This document shows, one piece after another, positions 14,011 to 26,800 of a DNA stretch of 64,000 nucleotides (the first letter of the stretch is position 1; each line of letters begins with the position of its first letter). The DNA is taken from assembly GCF_033473495.1 (NCBI RefSeq), contig NC_088944.1, positions 62,001 through 126,000 on the forward strand. The letters run 5' to 3'. Under the pieces are notes generated by a model. That model did not search any database and had not been told where the DNA came from. It worked only from the letters and a program-made list of their open reading frames with translations. Source of the stretch: Cercospora beticola (lineage: Eukaryota > Ascomycota > Dothideomycetes > Mycosphaerellales > Mycosphaerellaceae). The position numbers and the translations under genes are program-made.

Positions 14011-15255
14011 CGAAGTTCTATTATATACTTCTACGTAGTCGTAAGTAGAAATAGATAGCTTCGGCTATACTAGTAAAGTATAGAGTAGCTAGATACTTAT
14101 AGAGATAGGAAGAAAGTAATAAAAAAAAAAGTCTAGAAATCTATAGAAGTATATACTAGGCGAACTCTAACGAATACTATAAACTAGAGCTAGTATAGCT
14201 AGAACTAATATAAGACCTAGTACTAAGAGACTAGACTAGAATCTCTAGATAGTAAATTCTATTCTAGGCTTAGAAGCTAGAGTAGTAACCTAGTACTAAA
14301 ATAAGCTAAAAAGAAGGAAGGAGTATACTATAATTAAAGCTTTAAAGTAAAGTAGGAAGAGTAGAGAGGAGTATAGGATAAAGCAGCTAAAACTATAAAG
14401 GAAAACGTCCTAGTCTAGGTAGAAGGTAGGATAATAAGCTAAATAAGAGGCCTAGAAATCTTTTAGAAAGTACTCTAGAAAGAAAGAAGGATATACCTCT
14501 ATATACTAGTATATATCTCTAGTACTACTAGGCTTAACTACTTATTCTAAGAGATTAGGAACTTCGTCTATAGAGCCTATTTACTTACTAGGTCCTATAG
14601 CAGAATTATATAATAACTAGTAGAACTATAGAAATAGAGATATTTATCTAAAGTCTAGCTCTTCTAGATACTTTATAACTAACTCTAAAGGTAGAGTATC
14701 TAATAAAAGTAACTCTTATTCTATATTTAAAGCTACTTATAATAGAAGAGCTAGTTTAGAATACTACTACTTAATATAATTTCTATAAATATAGGTTATA
14801 TAACTTAGATACTAAGTAAAGTAGAAAGTTTAGAGTAGAAGTATAATATTAGAAAGAGCTCCTACTATAGACTAGTAAGAAAGAGTTAGATATAAGATTA
14901 ATATAGATACTAGTATAGAGATAAAGACTATATATATAGGCTAGAGTCTCTAAGCTAGTAGGTAAGAGAATCGGGCCTCTAAGTAATAAATAATATAAGA
15001 AATAACTAAGGAGAACTATATTATAAAGGATCTAATAAACTATTAAGATAATATAAATTATCCTAAGAAGAACTAGAAACTATAGAAGTAGTAGGCTATA
15101 TAGAGCTTACTATAAAATATAAAGATATAAGAAGGTTTTTCTACCGGAGTACTAGTACGAGAGCTTTTCTATCTACAAAAAATATAGGGCGTACTACTTA
15201 CTCTAGTTAAAAGAGGTAGACTAGTATATAAGAATTATCTATCTATCTATATATT
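14011..15255 (+). repeat. Family-B repeat, copy 2
   Basis: About 1.24 kb on +. It starts near CCTACGAAG, has a CpG-poor middle, and ends at about 15,190-15,255 with the same tail as the LINE. It matches 42,812-44,056 and 55,093-56,332 in inverted orientation. A Lys/Arg/Glu/Gln-rich frame is visible in the middle, but I could not place it in a family. Confidence 0.78.
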
Positions 15256-18200
15256 AAACTTCGTTTCTAATATACTAATTAGTACTAGAGATATAGAGAT
15301 ATATTATTATACTAGTTAGCTATTATACTTAGATACTATTTCTAAGTCTAATAGGAGTATATTCCTACTATTAGACCTCTAGAAGCTATCGAATTATACT
15401 ATATTGCTACTAGCTTAGTATAAGATTAGTACTAAATAGACTTATAAAGAGTATATTCGAGTAAGTAAGTAGATTCGGAAGTAGTATACTATAGATAAAT
15501 ATATAATAGTTCGAGCTATATAAGACGTCGAGTCTTCGAGATTTAGTTAGATAGCCGAGATTATATATATAATAGTTACGATTATAATAGGCGATATACT
15601 AATCTATACTAAGATAGCTCGAGACTATTAAACGATTAGCTAGACTCGTAAAGAAGTATATACTAAGTAGGTTAAGTATAAGACGTTACGAGAAGTATAT
15701 TTTAAATAAACTACGTTAATTATATATAATATAGATAATAAAGAAAGTTCTACTATCTATTAACTAGCTAACGAGATTATAACTATCTATAACTTTTTCT
15801 ATTTCTCTCGAATATACGACCTAGAGACTACTATAGTATATAAAGATAATTTAAGAAGTAGTATATATAGCGCTTTAACGTAGCTATTATATTATAGTCT
15901 CTTCGTTCCTTCTATAGTAATATACTAGTTATTTTATATAATAATATCGATATCTATATATATAGTATATAATTATATAGGCGCCTTCTAGGAGGTAAAT
16001 AGCTAGTCCTAGATCTAATATAGAGTATATATTATATTAATTAGTAATATAGGTAACGCGACGTTAGCTTTACTCTATTAATTAAGCCTCTATATAGAAT
16101 TACTAGCTCTAGAGCTAGAGTAATCTTTTGCTTATATAGAAGTAATTATACTATAGCTTATAACGTTATTACTATACTAGTAGTACTCTCTATTATCGAA
16201 GAGTATATAATAGAGCAAACGACTATATCTATTACTACTTTAGCTATCTATCGTCTAGATATAGTATATAGCCTAAAGTATATTCGAGGAAGAACTCTAG
16301 TTAGTTCTATAGATATATACTTACTCTAATCTATTTTTGCCTAGTAGGTTATTCTAGAGTTTAGTAATATATCTATTTTCGTTCTATTCTATAGTCTTAT
16401 TACTTTCTATATAGAGCCGGAGGCTATCTACTATCTAATACGGCTACTATTATATAATAGAATAGAGATAGTCTATTAGAAGTACTATATTTTAGCTATC
16501 GGGAAGTAAGAGATATATTATAGCCTTATCTTTAAACCTAGAATCTATTCGGAGAACTATTTACGTTATTATATTATCTATTATAAAGCTTATAGAGTAT
16601 ACTATTACTATAAGTATAGCTAATAAACGCGAGCTATAACTAGCTCTCCTCTACTATATTTATCTATTCGACCTAACTATACTCTATAGCTCGATATAAT
16701 AGATATATAAGTAGTATTACTATTATCTTTATATTCGTTAAAAGTATATAGTATCGTTCGCTATATAAATTTCTAATTCTACTCTTTATAGGAATAGTAC
16801 GAAGCTAGCTATATATAGAAAAGTTAACTCTAGAGAAAGTAATATAGCTATATAAATACTAGTATATATCTATATTATAAAACGACTTCGCTATATCTTT
16901 CTATTAAGCTTTATTATAGATTATTAGTACCTACCTTTATATTAGTATAACTTATATTCGCGATTAAAGAGTACTAATTAGGTACTATTTTTTTATATAG
17001 AGAAGTATCTTATAGACTAGCTTCGTAGTCTTTATATTATATAGATATATAGAGAAATAGAAGCTAAATAGTTTCGAGAGTTAAGCAATATATATATATA
17101 TATATATCCTAAGTATACTATACTCGAATATCGAGTATCTTCTTATACTAAGCTAAATATACTAATCCTTACTATTTTCTATTCTAAGTTAGAGAAGGTA
17201 CTAGTCTACTAATCCGAATCTTTATTCCTTTGCTTTCTTTTATATATCTATAGAGAGTTCGATCGCTTTTTATTACTCTAGTCTTCTAGCTAAGTTATTA
17301 CTAATAATATACTTCGGAGTATCTTATCTATCTATCCTAACGTCCGATTACTCTACTATTAGAGTATATTAAATTACTTTAGAGCTTCTATAGTCTAGGC
17401 TTAAGACTATTATAGCTAGTTAGAAATAGTAAGCTAAGTTTCGTTAACGTTATTTCCTATAGAATAGCTAGTAATATAGTTACGAATCTTAGTTAAGGCT
17501 TTAAAAATATTATACTCTACGCTATTTTATACGACCTATAGATATAATACTTAGATATAGCGTTCCTTCTCTATATAATAAGCAGAGAGATAAGTATAGC
17601 TTTCGTATAGCTATAAATATTATACTTTAAGTTATTAATAATTTAATAGCTTCGACTAGAATATATTAAGTATAGACTCTTAAGCTTTCTTTTCTATTTT
17701 ACTATAGATCGCTAGACGATATATATTTTAAAGTATCTAGAGATCGCTATATAATAAAGTAAAGCAATAAAATAATAGGCTAGAGGATAGATAGAAAGTA
17801 TATATATTATTAGTAAGAGTTAGACTAGTAGGTAGAGTACTTATCTCGATACTAGTCGAGATACTATCTAGCGTCGAAGTTATAGCTATACCTAGTAAAA
17901 CTAATTTCTTAGAAGATATCTTTATTATAAAGTCGATAGTAGGCTAGATATAAAGGAAGCTATAAGTTAAGAGTTATCTAGTAGACTATACGAAACTTAT
18001 ACCTATTCTCTACTTTTTACTTAATACTTAACTATAAGCTAGGTTTCCTCTAAGTATATATAATAGCTTATAGGTAATATAGACTCTCTAACCTTTCTAA
18101 ATAATATAGCTATATAGTATAATTTGCTACTCGGTCCGATAGCTATCTATAAACTAGTACTCTTCGATAGGCTAGATAAAGTATAATTACTATATACTCG

Positions 18201-21200
18201 AAACTTACTAAAAGAAGTAGCGAGTTTACGATATACTCTACTAGACTTATACGCTCTAAAATATATCTAGATTAACTCTTATAGGAAGTATTACGCTTAA
18301 TACTACTTACTATAATATAAATTTATATTACTACCTAGTACTATAGTAGACTTATAGAGTATCGATTAAAGTTTAAAGTAGTAAGATAACTAGAACTAAA
18401 AGTATCTTACTTTTATATAAACTAATTAAGGATTATAGCTAATATAGTAGATAGAGAATAAGTATAATAAAGAGATTATAGGAAAAATTCTAAATAATAA
18501 GAGTTATCGCTATATATATAGTAGAGAAATCGAGCCGCTCTAAGATCGGCTTTTATAGTATATATAGCTCTATAAAATAGAGAGCTTTTAGGTCTAATAG
18601 TTTATAGGATCGAGATAGAGCTTAAGAGCTTTACTAAATCTACCTCTAACTTCTCTTAGTATATTTATAAGCGCTAGATAGTAGGAATATATCTAATAGT
18701 AGTTATAGTTAGTTAATAAGTATAGAGATAGATTAATAAACTCTAGAGAAGTAGTCGAAGAAAGTCTCTACTTATATAAATACTCTATAGATATATAGAC
18801 TAGGAACGTCTATAATAGTAACTCTATTTACTATATATATTATAAGTAGCGACTAAGCTTCGAAATATCGGATATAAGACGTCGATAATATAATAGTAGC
18901 CTAGGTATAGATAGGATATTATCTATAGAGATCGTATATAGAATATATAAGCGTTCGGTTAAGTAGCTACTATAAAGAGTAGTATATAATATTCTATACC
19001 GAAATTCTTAGCTCGTTAGTTACTCGCCTCTATATCTATATATAATATATCTATCGCTCTATTCTTATCTAGTATAGAAGTAAAATTATCGTACTAGGAG
19101 TCGACTTATAAGGTCGTATATAAGTACTCCTACGCGGGCTATATATAAGAGATCTTAGCGTTTATTAGTAACGGGCGTTCGAATATAAATAGAGTAATAT
19201 ACCTACGCTCGAATAAGAGACTCCGAGTAGCTACGAATATTAAGAGTACCTCTACGACTTAGATTAGTTAGAATACTATTCTATAGAACTCGAAGTAGCT
19301 ATCTCGAAAGACTAGAGTATCTACTAGAGTATAAGCGAGAGTATATCTAGTAGAATAATAGAAGAAAGTTCTCTACTTATATTCTTTCTTATAGTACTAC
19401 TTATAAAGCTAGACGTAGCTCTCGAATATATAGAGTAGATCTAACTCTTCGTCTATAAGAGGCCTATAAGTTAATAATACTAGATTAAGAAGGAAGTAAA
19501 CTCGTAGTATAGATTAAAGTAGCTATATTTATAGAGTAGTAAAGTTAGATTATCGAATATCTTCTAGCCGCTTTAATTATACTATATATAACCTCTAAAG
19601 AGTTCGAGTACCTATATATTTATTATATAGGTATAGGCTCGTATACTTCCTCTACTATACTTACTAACTAGATTATTTATCTCGTATATAATAGAAGGAG
19701 ATAATTAGACTTCTCTAGAAAATATATACCTATTATTCTTTATATCTAAGAACGTCTACTAGAATATAATCGTAGAGATCTTATACTACGTCTATAGATT
19801 ATACTATAAGGTAGAAACTACTTATACTCGCTACTCTTATCTAGTAGCTTATAGTTAACTTTTCGATTTAGAAGAATAATACTAGAATCTACTTACTATA
19901 TCCTTATAGATTCGAGGTTAGTAGCTCGAGCCTACTATTCGCTATCTCCGATTTAGTAAGCTTATACTAGAAATTATTCTCTAGATATAATAGTAGTAGT
20001 TACTAATATATTTTATACTAATAGTCTATAGTACTAACCTATAGAGTCTCTATATAATATCTCTAGCGTAAAGCTATAAGTCCCGCGCCTTATATTAATT
20101 AAAGAGTCGTTCGAAGAGTATAAGGTTCTTATAGTATATAGGAGCTAGAATAAGAAAAGGTCGCTATACTTCTATATATTAAAGCCTTAAGGTATATAGA
20201 TCTATATAGCTAGATAGAATAGAGCGTAGATATAGTAGAGTCTTATAAGAGCAGTCGATAGTATAGTATAAATAGCGAGAGGTATTTTAGATATACCTCG
20301 TAATATATCGGTAGTTATAGTACTTTTAAAGTTAAGCCGAGACGCTATCTATTTTAGATACGAGACCTATACGACGCTTAATCTACGCTACTTTATATCC
20401 CGACTACTATACTATTACTAGTAGTACGTAGCTTCTACTATACGCTTATACTCGCGTAGTATTATACTAGCGGTCGCGCGTTAGAGTTCGTAATAGGTAC
20501 TAAGTTATTACCTTTCGCTCTACTTACTCCTAGTATAGATTAGTTAATCCTAGTCTCTATCTACTATATCTATATAGCGTCTAGATAGAGAAGAATCTAT
20601 AATATATATCCTCTACTATCTATAAAGCTATTATAACTCGTAGGCTATCTATCTAACTAGAATAGCTCGAAATAGTATTATACTTATAGAATACCTAGGC
20701 TATCTAACGCGTTACTAGGAGTAGATATACTCTAGTAATAGAGTATTCTACTTCGCTCTACTCTAGCCTTACTATATTACTATAAAATCGAGTATAAGTT
20801 CTACTAGCTAGTTATAAGTAGTAGTAAGAACTACGCTATTCTATATAGTTATACGTATCGAGACTCCTACGCTTAGAATCTATATAATATAGTAGCGCTC
20901 CGAGTACGAAATAATAGAGAGAATCCTATAGTATATAGAATACTATACGATTCCTATTACTAACTACTAAGTCTATATATAGATATAATCTATCTCTAGA
21001 AGTATTTCTATACTACTAATCTATATTAGAATAGATACCGAACGCTTTAAAGTCTATATATTTATAATTCCTTTCGGTCTATCTACTATTCTATATAAGA
21101 ATATACTTATACTATAAAAGGTCTACTACTAGTATCTCTAAGTTAGTTATAATATTCCTCGTACTCTATAACTAGATTCTAAACCTATAATATTCTATTT

Positions 21201-22734
21201 ATATATATACTATATAAGAGCTAAGTAGTAGAACTAATATATAGAAGAAGGATAGCGCGCTCTACTCTATAGTAGTATCTATTTATAATAAGATAGATAG
21301 AAGTAGCGTAGATTATAGAGTTAAGATATTAGTATTCGGTATACCTATAGCTTCTATCGACGCTTATCTAAAGTAAGTACTATCTATTCTCGATACTACT
21401 ATAGTAGGTCTAGAACGTATATACTAGGTAGTATTAAGATTAGTATTAGACTTAGCTCTACTATCGTTCTATACTATATTAAGATAGAATTTACTTTTAT
21501 CTCGCTATAAATAGAATCTAGTCGATAGGTATATACTACTATAAGTAGTATCTATATAACAAAAGATATATATATTACTATTAATAACCTAGTATATAGC
21601 TACTTAATACTTCTAGCTAAATACTAAGACGAAATCGAGAATCTATAAAAATAAATTTATAAAACTAAGTAAGTATAGCTTTATATCGGTACGAGCGATC
21701 TAGAATTCGAGAGTTATACTCTATAGAACTTATAGAGTCTTAGAATAGAACGTTAAATTCTAGCTACTTACTTCTATAAGCTATATCGGACTCGCTACTA
21801 TTAGAGAAGTAGTCGATATATCGATATAGAGTAAGTTAATCTAAGTCGAGGTCGCGAGTATTACTATTAAAGTAACGTCCGCTATATATAAGCTAGTTAG
21901 AGCTAGAATTATAGACGATTATCTACCGAACTAGACCTCTACTCTAATAGAGCTAATTTCGAGATTAATATTAGAAGCTAAGGCTAAGAGAATTATAATA
22001 GAGAGAGTAACTATATATAAGAAGTAATATATTATATCTTCTTTAAAAAATAAGTAGATATAGTAAACGATAATAGTATAGAAGTATCTAGCTATCTAAT
22101 ATAGGTATATATAGTAGTAAATATATATAAGTTAAGAACTATAATACTATATAAAACCTACCTATCTCTATACTCTAGAAGTTCTCTATTTACTTCTCTA
22201 ACTCTAAAGCTTCTCTCTTTACTATTTTATTTTAATTCCTATACTTCTATTCTAAATTCTTTTTAAATATAAACTTTATAATTCTATTCGATAGTTATTA
22301 TAAGTAATTATAGCTATACTTTTAGACTTCGATAATAGTATTCTCTAATCTACTAGACGTTAAAGTATTAGTTATAATATACGCCGCTTTACGCCTATAT
22401 ATATTAAGTCTCGCGCCTTCTATACTATAGAAGAGTTATAGTTACTATTTAAATCGTAGACTAGTAGGACTAATATAATAAAAGCTAGAAAACGAACTTT
22501 CGATATTTATAGTACTTTATAATATTAGTAGTAACTATAACGACGATACTATACTATATAATAACTACTTCGATACCTAGTACTACTTTATATCCTTCTA
22601 CTAGTAAATATAGATCTATAGTAGCTCTAGGTTTATTACTTAGAAATAACTTTACTATATTATACTTTATATTCTATACGTCTCTTACGACCTAGAATTA
22701 ATAGCTTAGTTTCTATAATAAATCGCTCGAGTCG
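15256..22734. other. Long RIP-mutated CpG-bearing block, unidentified
   Basis: About 7.5 kb with CpA/TpG removed and CpG kept. No LTR pair, LINE tail or family-B/C match was seen. Frames with only TAG/TAA interruptions are long on both strands, for example across 19,050-20,300 and 21,600-22,020 on +. None could be tied to a known domain by eye. Because a CAP gene remnant sits at its right end, this block may hold further decayed host genes. Confidence 0.4.
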
Positions 22735-23160
22735 GAAGTACTTAATAGTATAAACTACTACTATACTTAGTATACTACCTATCTAGTAATATAGAATAGT
22801 ACTCTTACCTATTTCGTCTAAAGCTAGATAGTAATATATATCTAGAAGTATAGTATAGGTCCGTATAGAGAGAATATAGCTACTAGTTTCGTAAATACTA
22901 CTCTTATAGTTAATACCTAGGCTAGTAAAGAGGTCGAATATAACTATAAGAAGAGAGCTTTCTCTATAGCTACTAGATACTTCTTATAGCTAGTATAGCG
23001 GAATACTACTAAAATCGGTTACGCTATTATAGAATATTAGTCTTTTATTACGACTAGTATCTATAGAGTATACTTAGTCTATAAGTATAATCTAGTAGGA
23101 AATATACTTAGAGCGTTTAAAGCGAATATAAAAGCGCCTACTTATTACCTATATTTAGTA
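22735..23160 (+). pseudogene. RIP-inactivated CAP-superfamily (PR-1-like / SCP) gene
   Basis: Reading + and allowing CpA>TpA and TpG>TpA changes, one frame gives the CAP signatures in order. An Asn/His-rich start with W-N-S-T-L near 22,735-22,800 is followed by C-x-W-K-H-S-x-G-P-Y-x-E-N (22,833-22,875). Then comes the CAP1 motif G-H-F-x-Q-L-V-W-R-N-T-T-x-x-G-C-A at 22,975-23,025. The CAP2-like C-Y/K-Y-N-P-x-G-N motif follows, with a Phe-x-x-N-I end at about 23,080-23,140. Gly, His, Gln, Trp and Cys codons show exactly the RIP-type replacements. The start codon and signal peptide are not recoverable. Proteins of this family are usually secreted, and several fungal members bind sterols or act during host infection. 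It is surely non-functional here. The segment keeps CpG, unlike the transposons. Confidence 0.8.
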
Positions 23161-23350
23161 TTATATTATAATTAGTACTCTTATCTATAACGACTATAAG
23201 AACCGATTCTATATATCCTATATATCTATATCTCTTTATAAGTATATAATTAGTCTTATAGAATTATATAGTAGTACTATATAAAAAAGAGAATATATTA
23301 AAGACTATAGAAAAATATAAACGCGCTCTAGTAGGTAATAACGATAATAG
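23161..23350. other. RIP-mutated spacer after the CAP remnant
   Basis: Downstream flank of the CAP pseudogene. No further motif was recognised. Confidence 0.4.
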
Positions 23351-23372
23351 TAGGAGGCCTCGAGGCCTCCTA
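23351..23372. repeat. Perfect 22-bp GC-rich palindrome
   Basis: TAGGAGGCCTCGAGGCCTCC followed by TA reads identically on both strands. It is the most GC-rich short stretch in the surrounding AT-rich DNA, and it survives because it contains no CpA or TpG. It lies just before the presumed 5' region of LINE copy 2. Confidence 0.8.
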
Positions 23373-23619
23373 ATACGTAATAATACCTCTCGACTAATAC
23401 TATAATACTATAAGTAGAGGAGAGAGCCTAGAAGAAGTAGGTTACGACTCTAACTCCTAGATAGTCTAAATCTACCTACTACTATCTCTCTCTAGCTAAT
23501 AAGACTAGAAAATAACTACTAATACTAATACTCTAAAACTAATAATATAAAAGAATCTAAAAATACTTATAGAATAGATCTAGAGTTACTTCGATACTTA
23601 GATAACTCTTTCTTTCTTT
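23373..23619 (+). other. Probable 5' leader of LINE copy 2, cut by Copia copy 2
   Basis: CpG-bearing sequence immediately upstream of the Copia insertion whose other flank is LINE ORF1. Because the Copia has a clean CTAAC duplication, this sequence and 29,766 onward were contiguous before insertion. Whether it is LINE 5' UTR or older flank cannot be checked here, as copy 1 is truncated by the window start. Confidence 0.45.
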
Positions 23620-23624
23620 CTAAC
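23620..23624. repeat. Target site duplication CTAAC, left side of Copia copy 2
   Basis: Five bases before the left LTR, repeated at 29,761-29,765 after the right LTR. Confidence 0.85.
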
Positions 23625-23854
23625 TATCGAATTATATTCTCGTAGGCACTCGTCGGATAGGTATAATATAGTAGAAGTAGAGATAATAAGTAGGAACTAA
23701 CCGAGTTAATTATATTAGTTAGTTATAGGTTATATCTTACTCCTAAGATAGGTATTAGCTAGGTTATATAACCTAGTATTATATAACCTATATTACCTAA
23801 CTCTAATCTCTAAAGTATCTCTTAGAATATCTAACTAGACTATACTTTCTAATA
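23625..23854 (-). repeat. LTR (3' LTR of Copia copy 2)
   Basis: 230 bp, nearly identical to 6,225-6,454. Ends TA...TA. Confidence 0.92.
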
Positions 23855-26800
23855 CTCCTACTTAGGCTAGATAGTCTTCTGCCTATATTCCTATATTTAA
23901 ATCTATCTCTAAATTATAATAAGTTATTAGGTACTATAGTTATATAGTTAGAGCTATATACCTAATCTATTTTAGTTTAACTCCTTAGCCTAGTATCTAC
24001 GAATCCTTCTTCTAGTATATACTATAAGAGAGATAGCTTTGTTTTTGCTTCTCTACTAGGCTTTTCCTTTTAGACTATATATAGATTCCTAGATCCTAAT
24101 TACTTATTATATATAGCAAGCTACTTCTCCTATAGTATAATTCCTAGGCTTAGTTTTATATTTACTATAATATCTCTAATATTATAGTATATATCTTTTG
24201 TTAATTATCCTAAGGTCTAGAGTTTAATCTATAGTTAGAGTATAAATCTTTTACCTTTCTCTATATAAGCTAGAGTTATCTTATAAACTCCTAAAACTAT
24301 AGCCTATTCTTTAGTTTAGTTAGACTATTAGTAACTATCTCTTTTATTAGAATATATTCTACTATAACTTTCCTCTACTACTAGAAATATCTAATATAGT
24401 TATATATAATATTAATATATTTAGATCTCTTATAGGTATATATATCCTTAATAAGAGTTAAAGCTACCTAATTATCTCCTATAATTTATACTAGCCTTAG
24501 TTCTCTTACTATATTAGAATATACTTTTATAGTTAGTTAGAATAGGTATTCTCCTACTAACTCTATATAGTCTATTTCCTTTAAGAGTACTACTAGGAAC
24601 TAAGATTGCTTTATATATATATTTATAGCTATATACTTAGCTTCTATTATTAATATTATAATAGACTTTTGCTTCCTACTTATCTAAGAAACTAGAGCTC
24701 TATAAAGGAAGAAGATACTTCTAAGGATTAAGACTCTATCTACTTTATCTATTATATAGTTAGAGTCTAAATATCCTATTAGACTTCCTCTATTTCTCCT
24801 AAATATTAGTCCTAAGTCTTAGGATAACCTTAGGTACCTTACTAGTTTCTTTAGAGCTTATATATACCTCTTAGTTAGGTCTAAGATATATAAGCTTAAC
24901 CTTCTAAGAGAGAAAGTAATATCTAGTCTTATTATAACTATAGACTATATCTAGGTACTAGTTTAGCTTTAGTACTCTATCTTATTCTCTCTCTTATTAT
25001 ATAAGCCTATTAGTTTTAGGCTATTATAACTATCTATTAGTAAAAGAGTTAGGTTAGCTATCTCTTTAGTTATTCCTAGCTTTATAAGGTTCTTCTAGAT
25101 AAAGTATTCTTAATTAAGCTTTAGAGTTCTAGCTTATTTATCTCTTATTAACCTTATTCTAAGGATTTTCTCTAGTTCTCTAAGATCTTTAATCTTAAAT
25201 ACTTTACCTAGCTATTCCTTAAACTAAAGTATATCTTCTAGCTTTAGTACTATAATTAGAATATTATCTATATAGGTTAGGATTAGAATATTCCTTTCCT
25301 AGTAGATAAGAAAGTATAGGTCTACTTCTAATTATATAAACCTAATCTATTTTAACTTTAAAATATAGAGTTTGTTCTAGTCTCTTACTACTTGCTTTAG
25401 TCTATATAAGCTTCTTAGGATTTATAGGACTATATTAGATAGAATCTTAACTCCTAGTAGTAGAATTATAAAGATTTCTTCTTAAAGTTTGCTATTAGTA
25501 AATATATTATTTATATCTACTTAGTAGAGTTCTAGATCCTTCTTATAAACTATAGCTATAAATACTCTTAAGGTATTATACCTAACTATTAGTATAAAGG
25601 TCTTCTAGAAATTAACTCTAAACTTCTAAGAGAAACCTCTTATAACTAGTCTTACCTTAAACTTCTTAATAGCTCTACTAATTAATCTCTTTATATTAAA
25701 TACCTACTTAGATATAATAAGGTTTGTTCCTTTAGGTAGGATAACCTTTATCTAGGTATTATTACTTCTTAATATAGTTAGTTCCTTTTAGACTATATCC
25801 TTCTATATATATCTCTATTTAGGATTCTAAATTGCCTCTTTATAGGACTTTAGAATAGGTACCTCTTATCTCTATATAGAGACTTAAGGAATAATTACTA
25901 TAAATATAGACTCCTAAACTTCTAATAGAGCTTCCTAAATCTACTCCTATTCTTAGCTTTAGACTTAGCTTAGAAATACCTTATAATACTTAGTACTAGG
26001 CTCCTCCTTCTATCTATATTCTCTCTATTTCTTCTAAAGTATCTATTTTATTACTATACTATAAGCTTTTAGCTCTAGGCCTAGTCCTTTATCTAAGATA
26101 GATCTCCTTCTCTTTTAGCTATAGGTTTAGTCTTAGTTCCTCTCCTAATCTCTATTTCCTTATAGGTCCTACTATATAATATTTAATCCTCTTACTTTAG
26201 AATATAGTCTCCTACTAGTACTAGGACTAGCTTATCTATTAACTTCCTAGCTTAGCTTAGGTAGTTTAGTAGTTCTACTTTTCTCCTACTAGAGTTATAG
26301 TTCTCTAGAGTATTCTTCTTCTAGATCCTCTATTCTCTAGTACTCCTTCTTATCCTTTAGTAGAAGTAGTAACTATATAAAGAGTATTTAGCTAGGACCT
26401 ATAAGTTTAGTTACTATAGCTATAGGTATAGTAGCTATAGAAGGTATAACTACTATTAGCTTCTTTAGAAGTCTACTAACTAGGTTTCTAATAGATATAC
26501 TACTTACTTAATTAAGCTTAGGAATATTTAGCTCTATATCTTCTCCTTTCTTATACTTAAACTAAGTAGTAGTATTATAGGCTTTAATAGCTCTTATATT
26601 AGGCTCCTAGAAGAGCTATATTTTAGTAGTATTAGGAATATACCTAATAAATATAGTATCTTTACCTCTATTTATTAGTTTGTCTAATCTTATCTCTACT
26701 AGCTAGAACTTAGGATCTATATAGACTACTACTTTATAACTCTAAACTCTAAAGTATAATACTAAGAGTTAAATACCTAAAAAGGCTTCCTTAGATAATA

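Noticed and set aside
20700..21650. Gypsy-type reverse transcriptase in the CpG-bearing block
   Set aside because: A short stretch resembling P-F-G-L was seen near 21,075, but the surrounding RT boxes and any LTR pair were absent.
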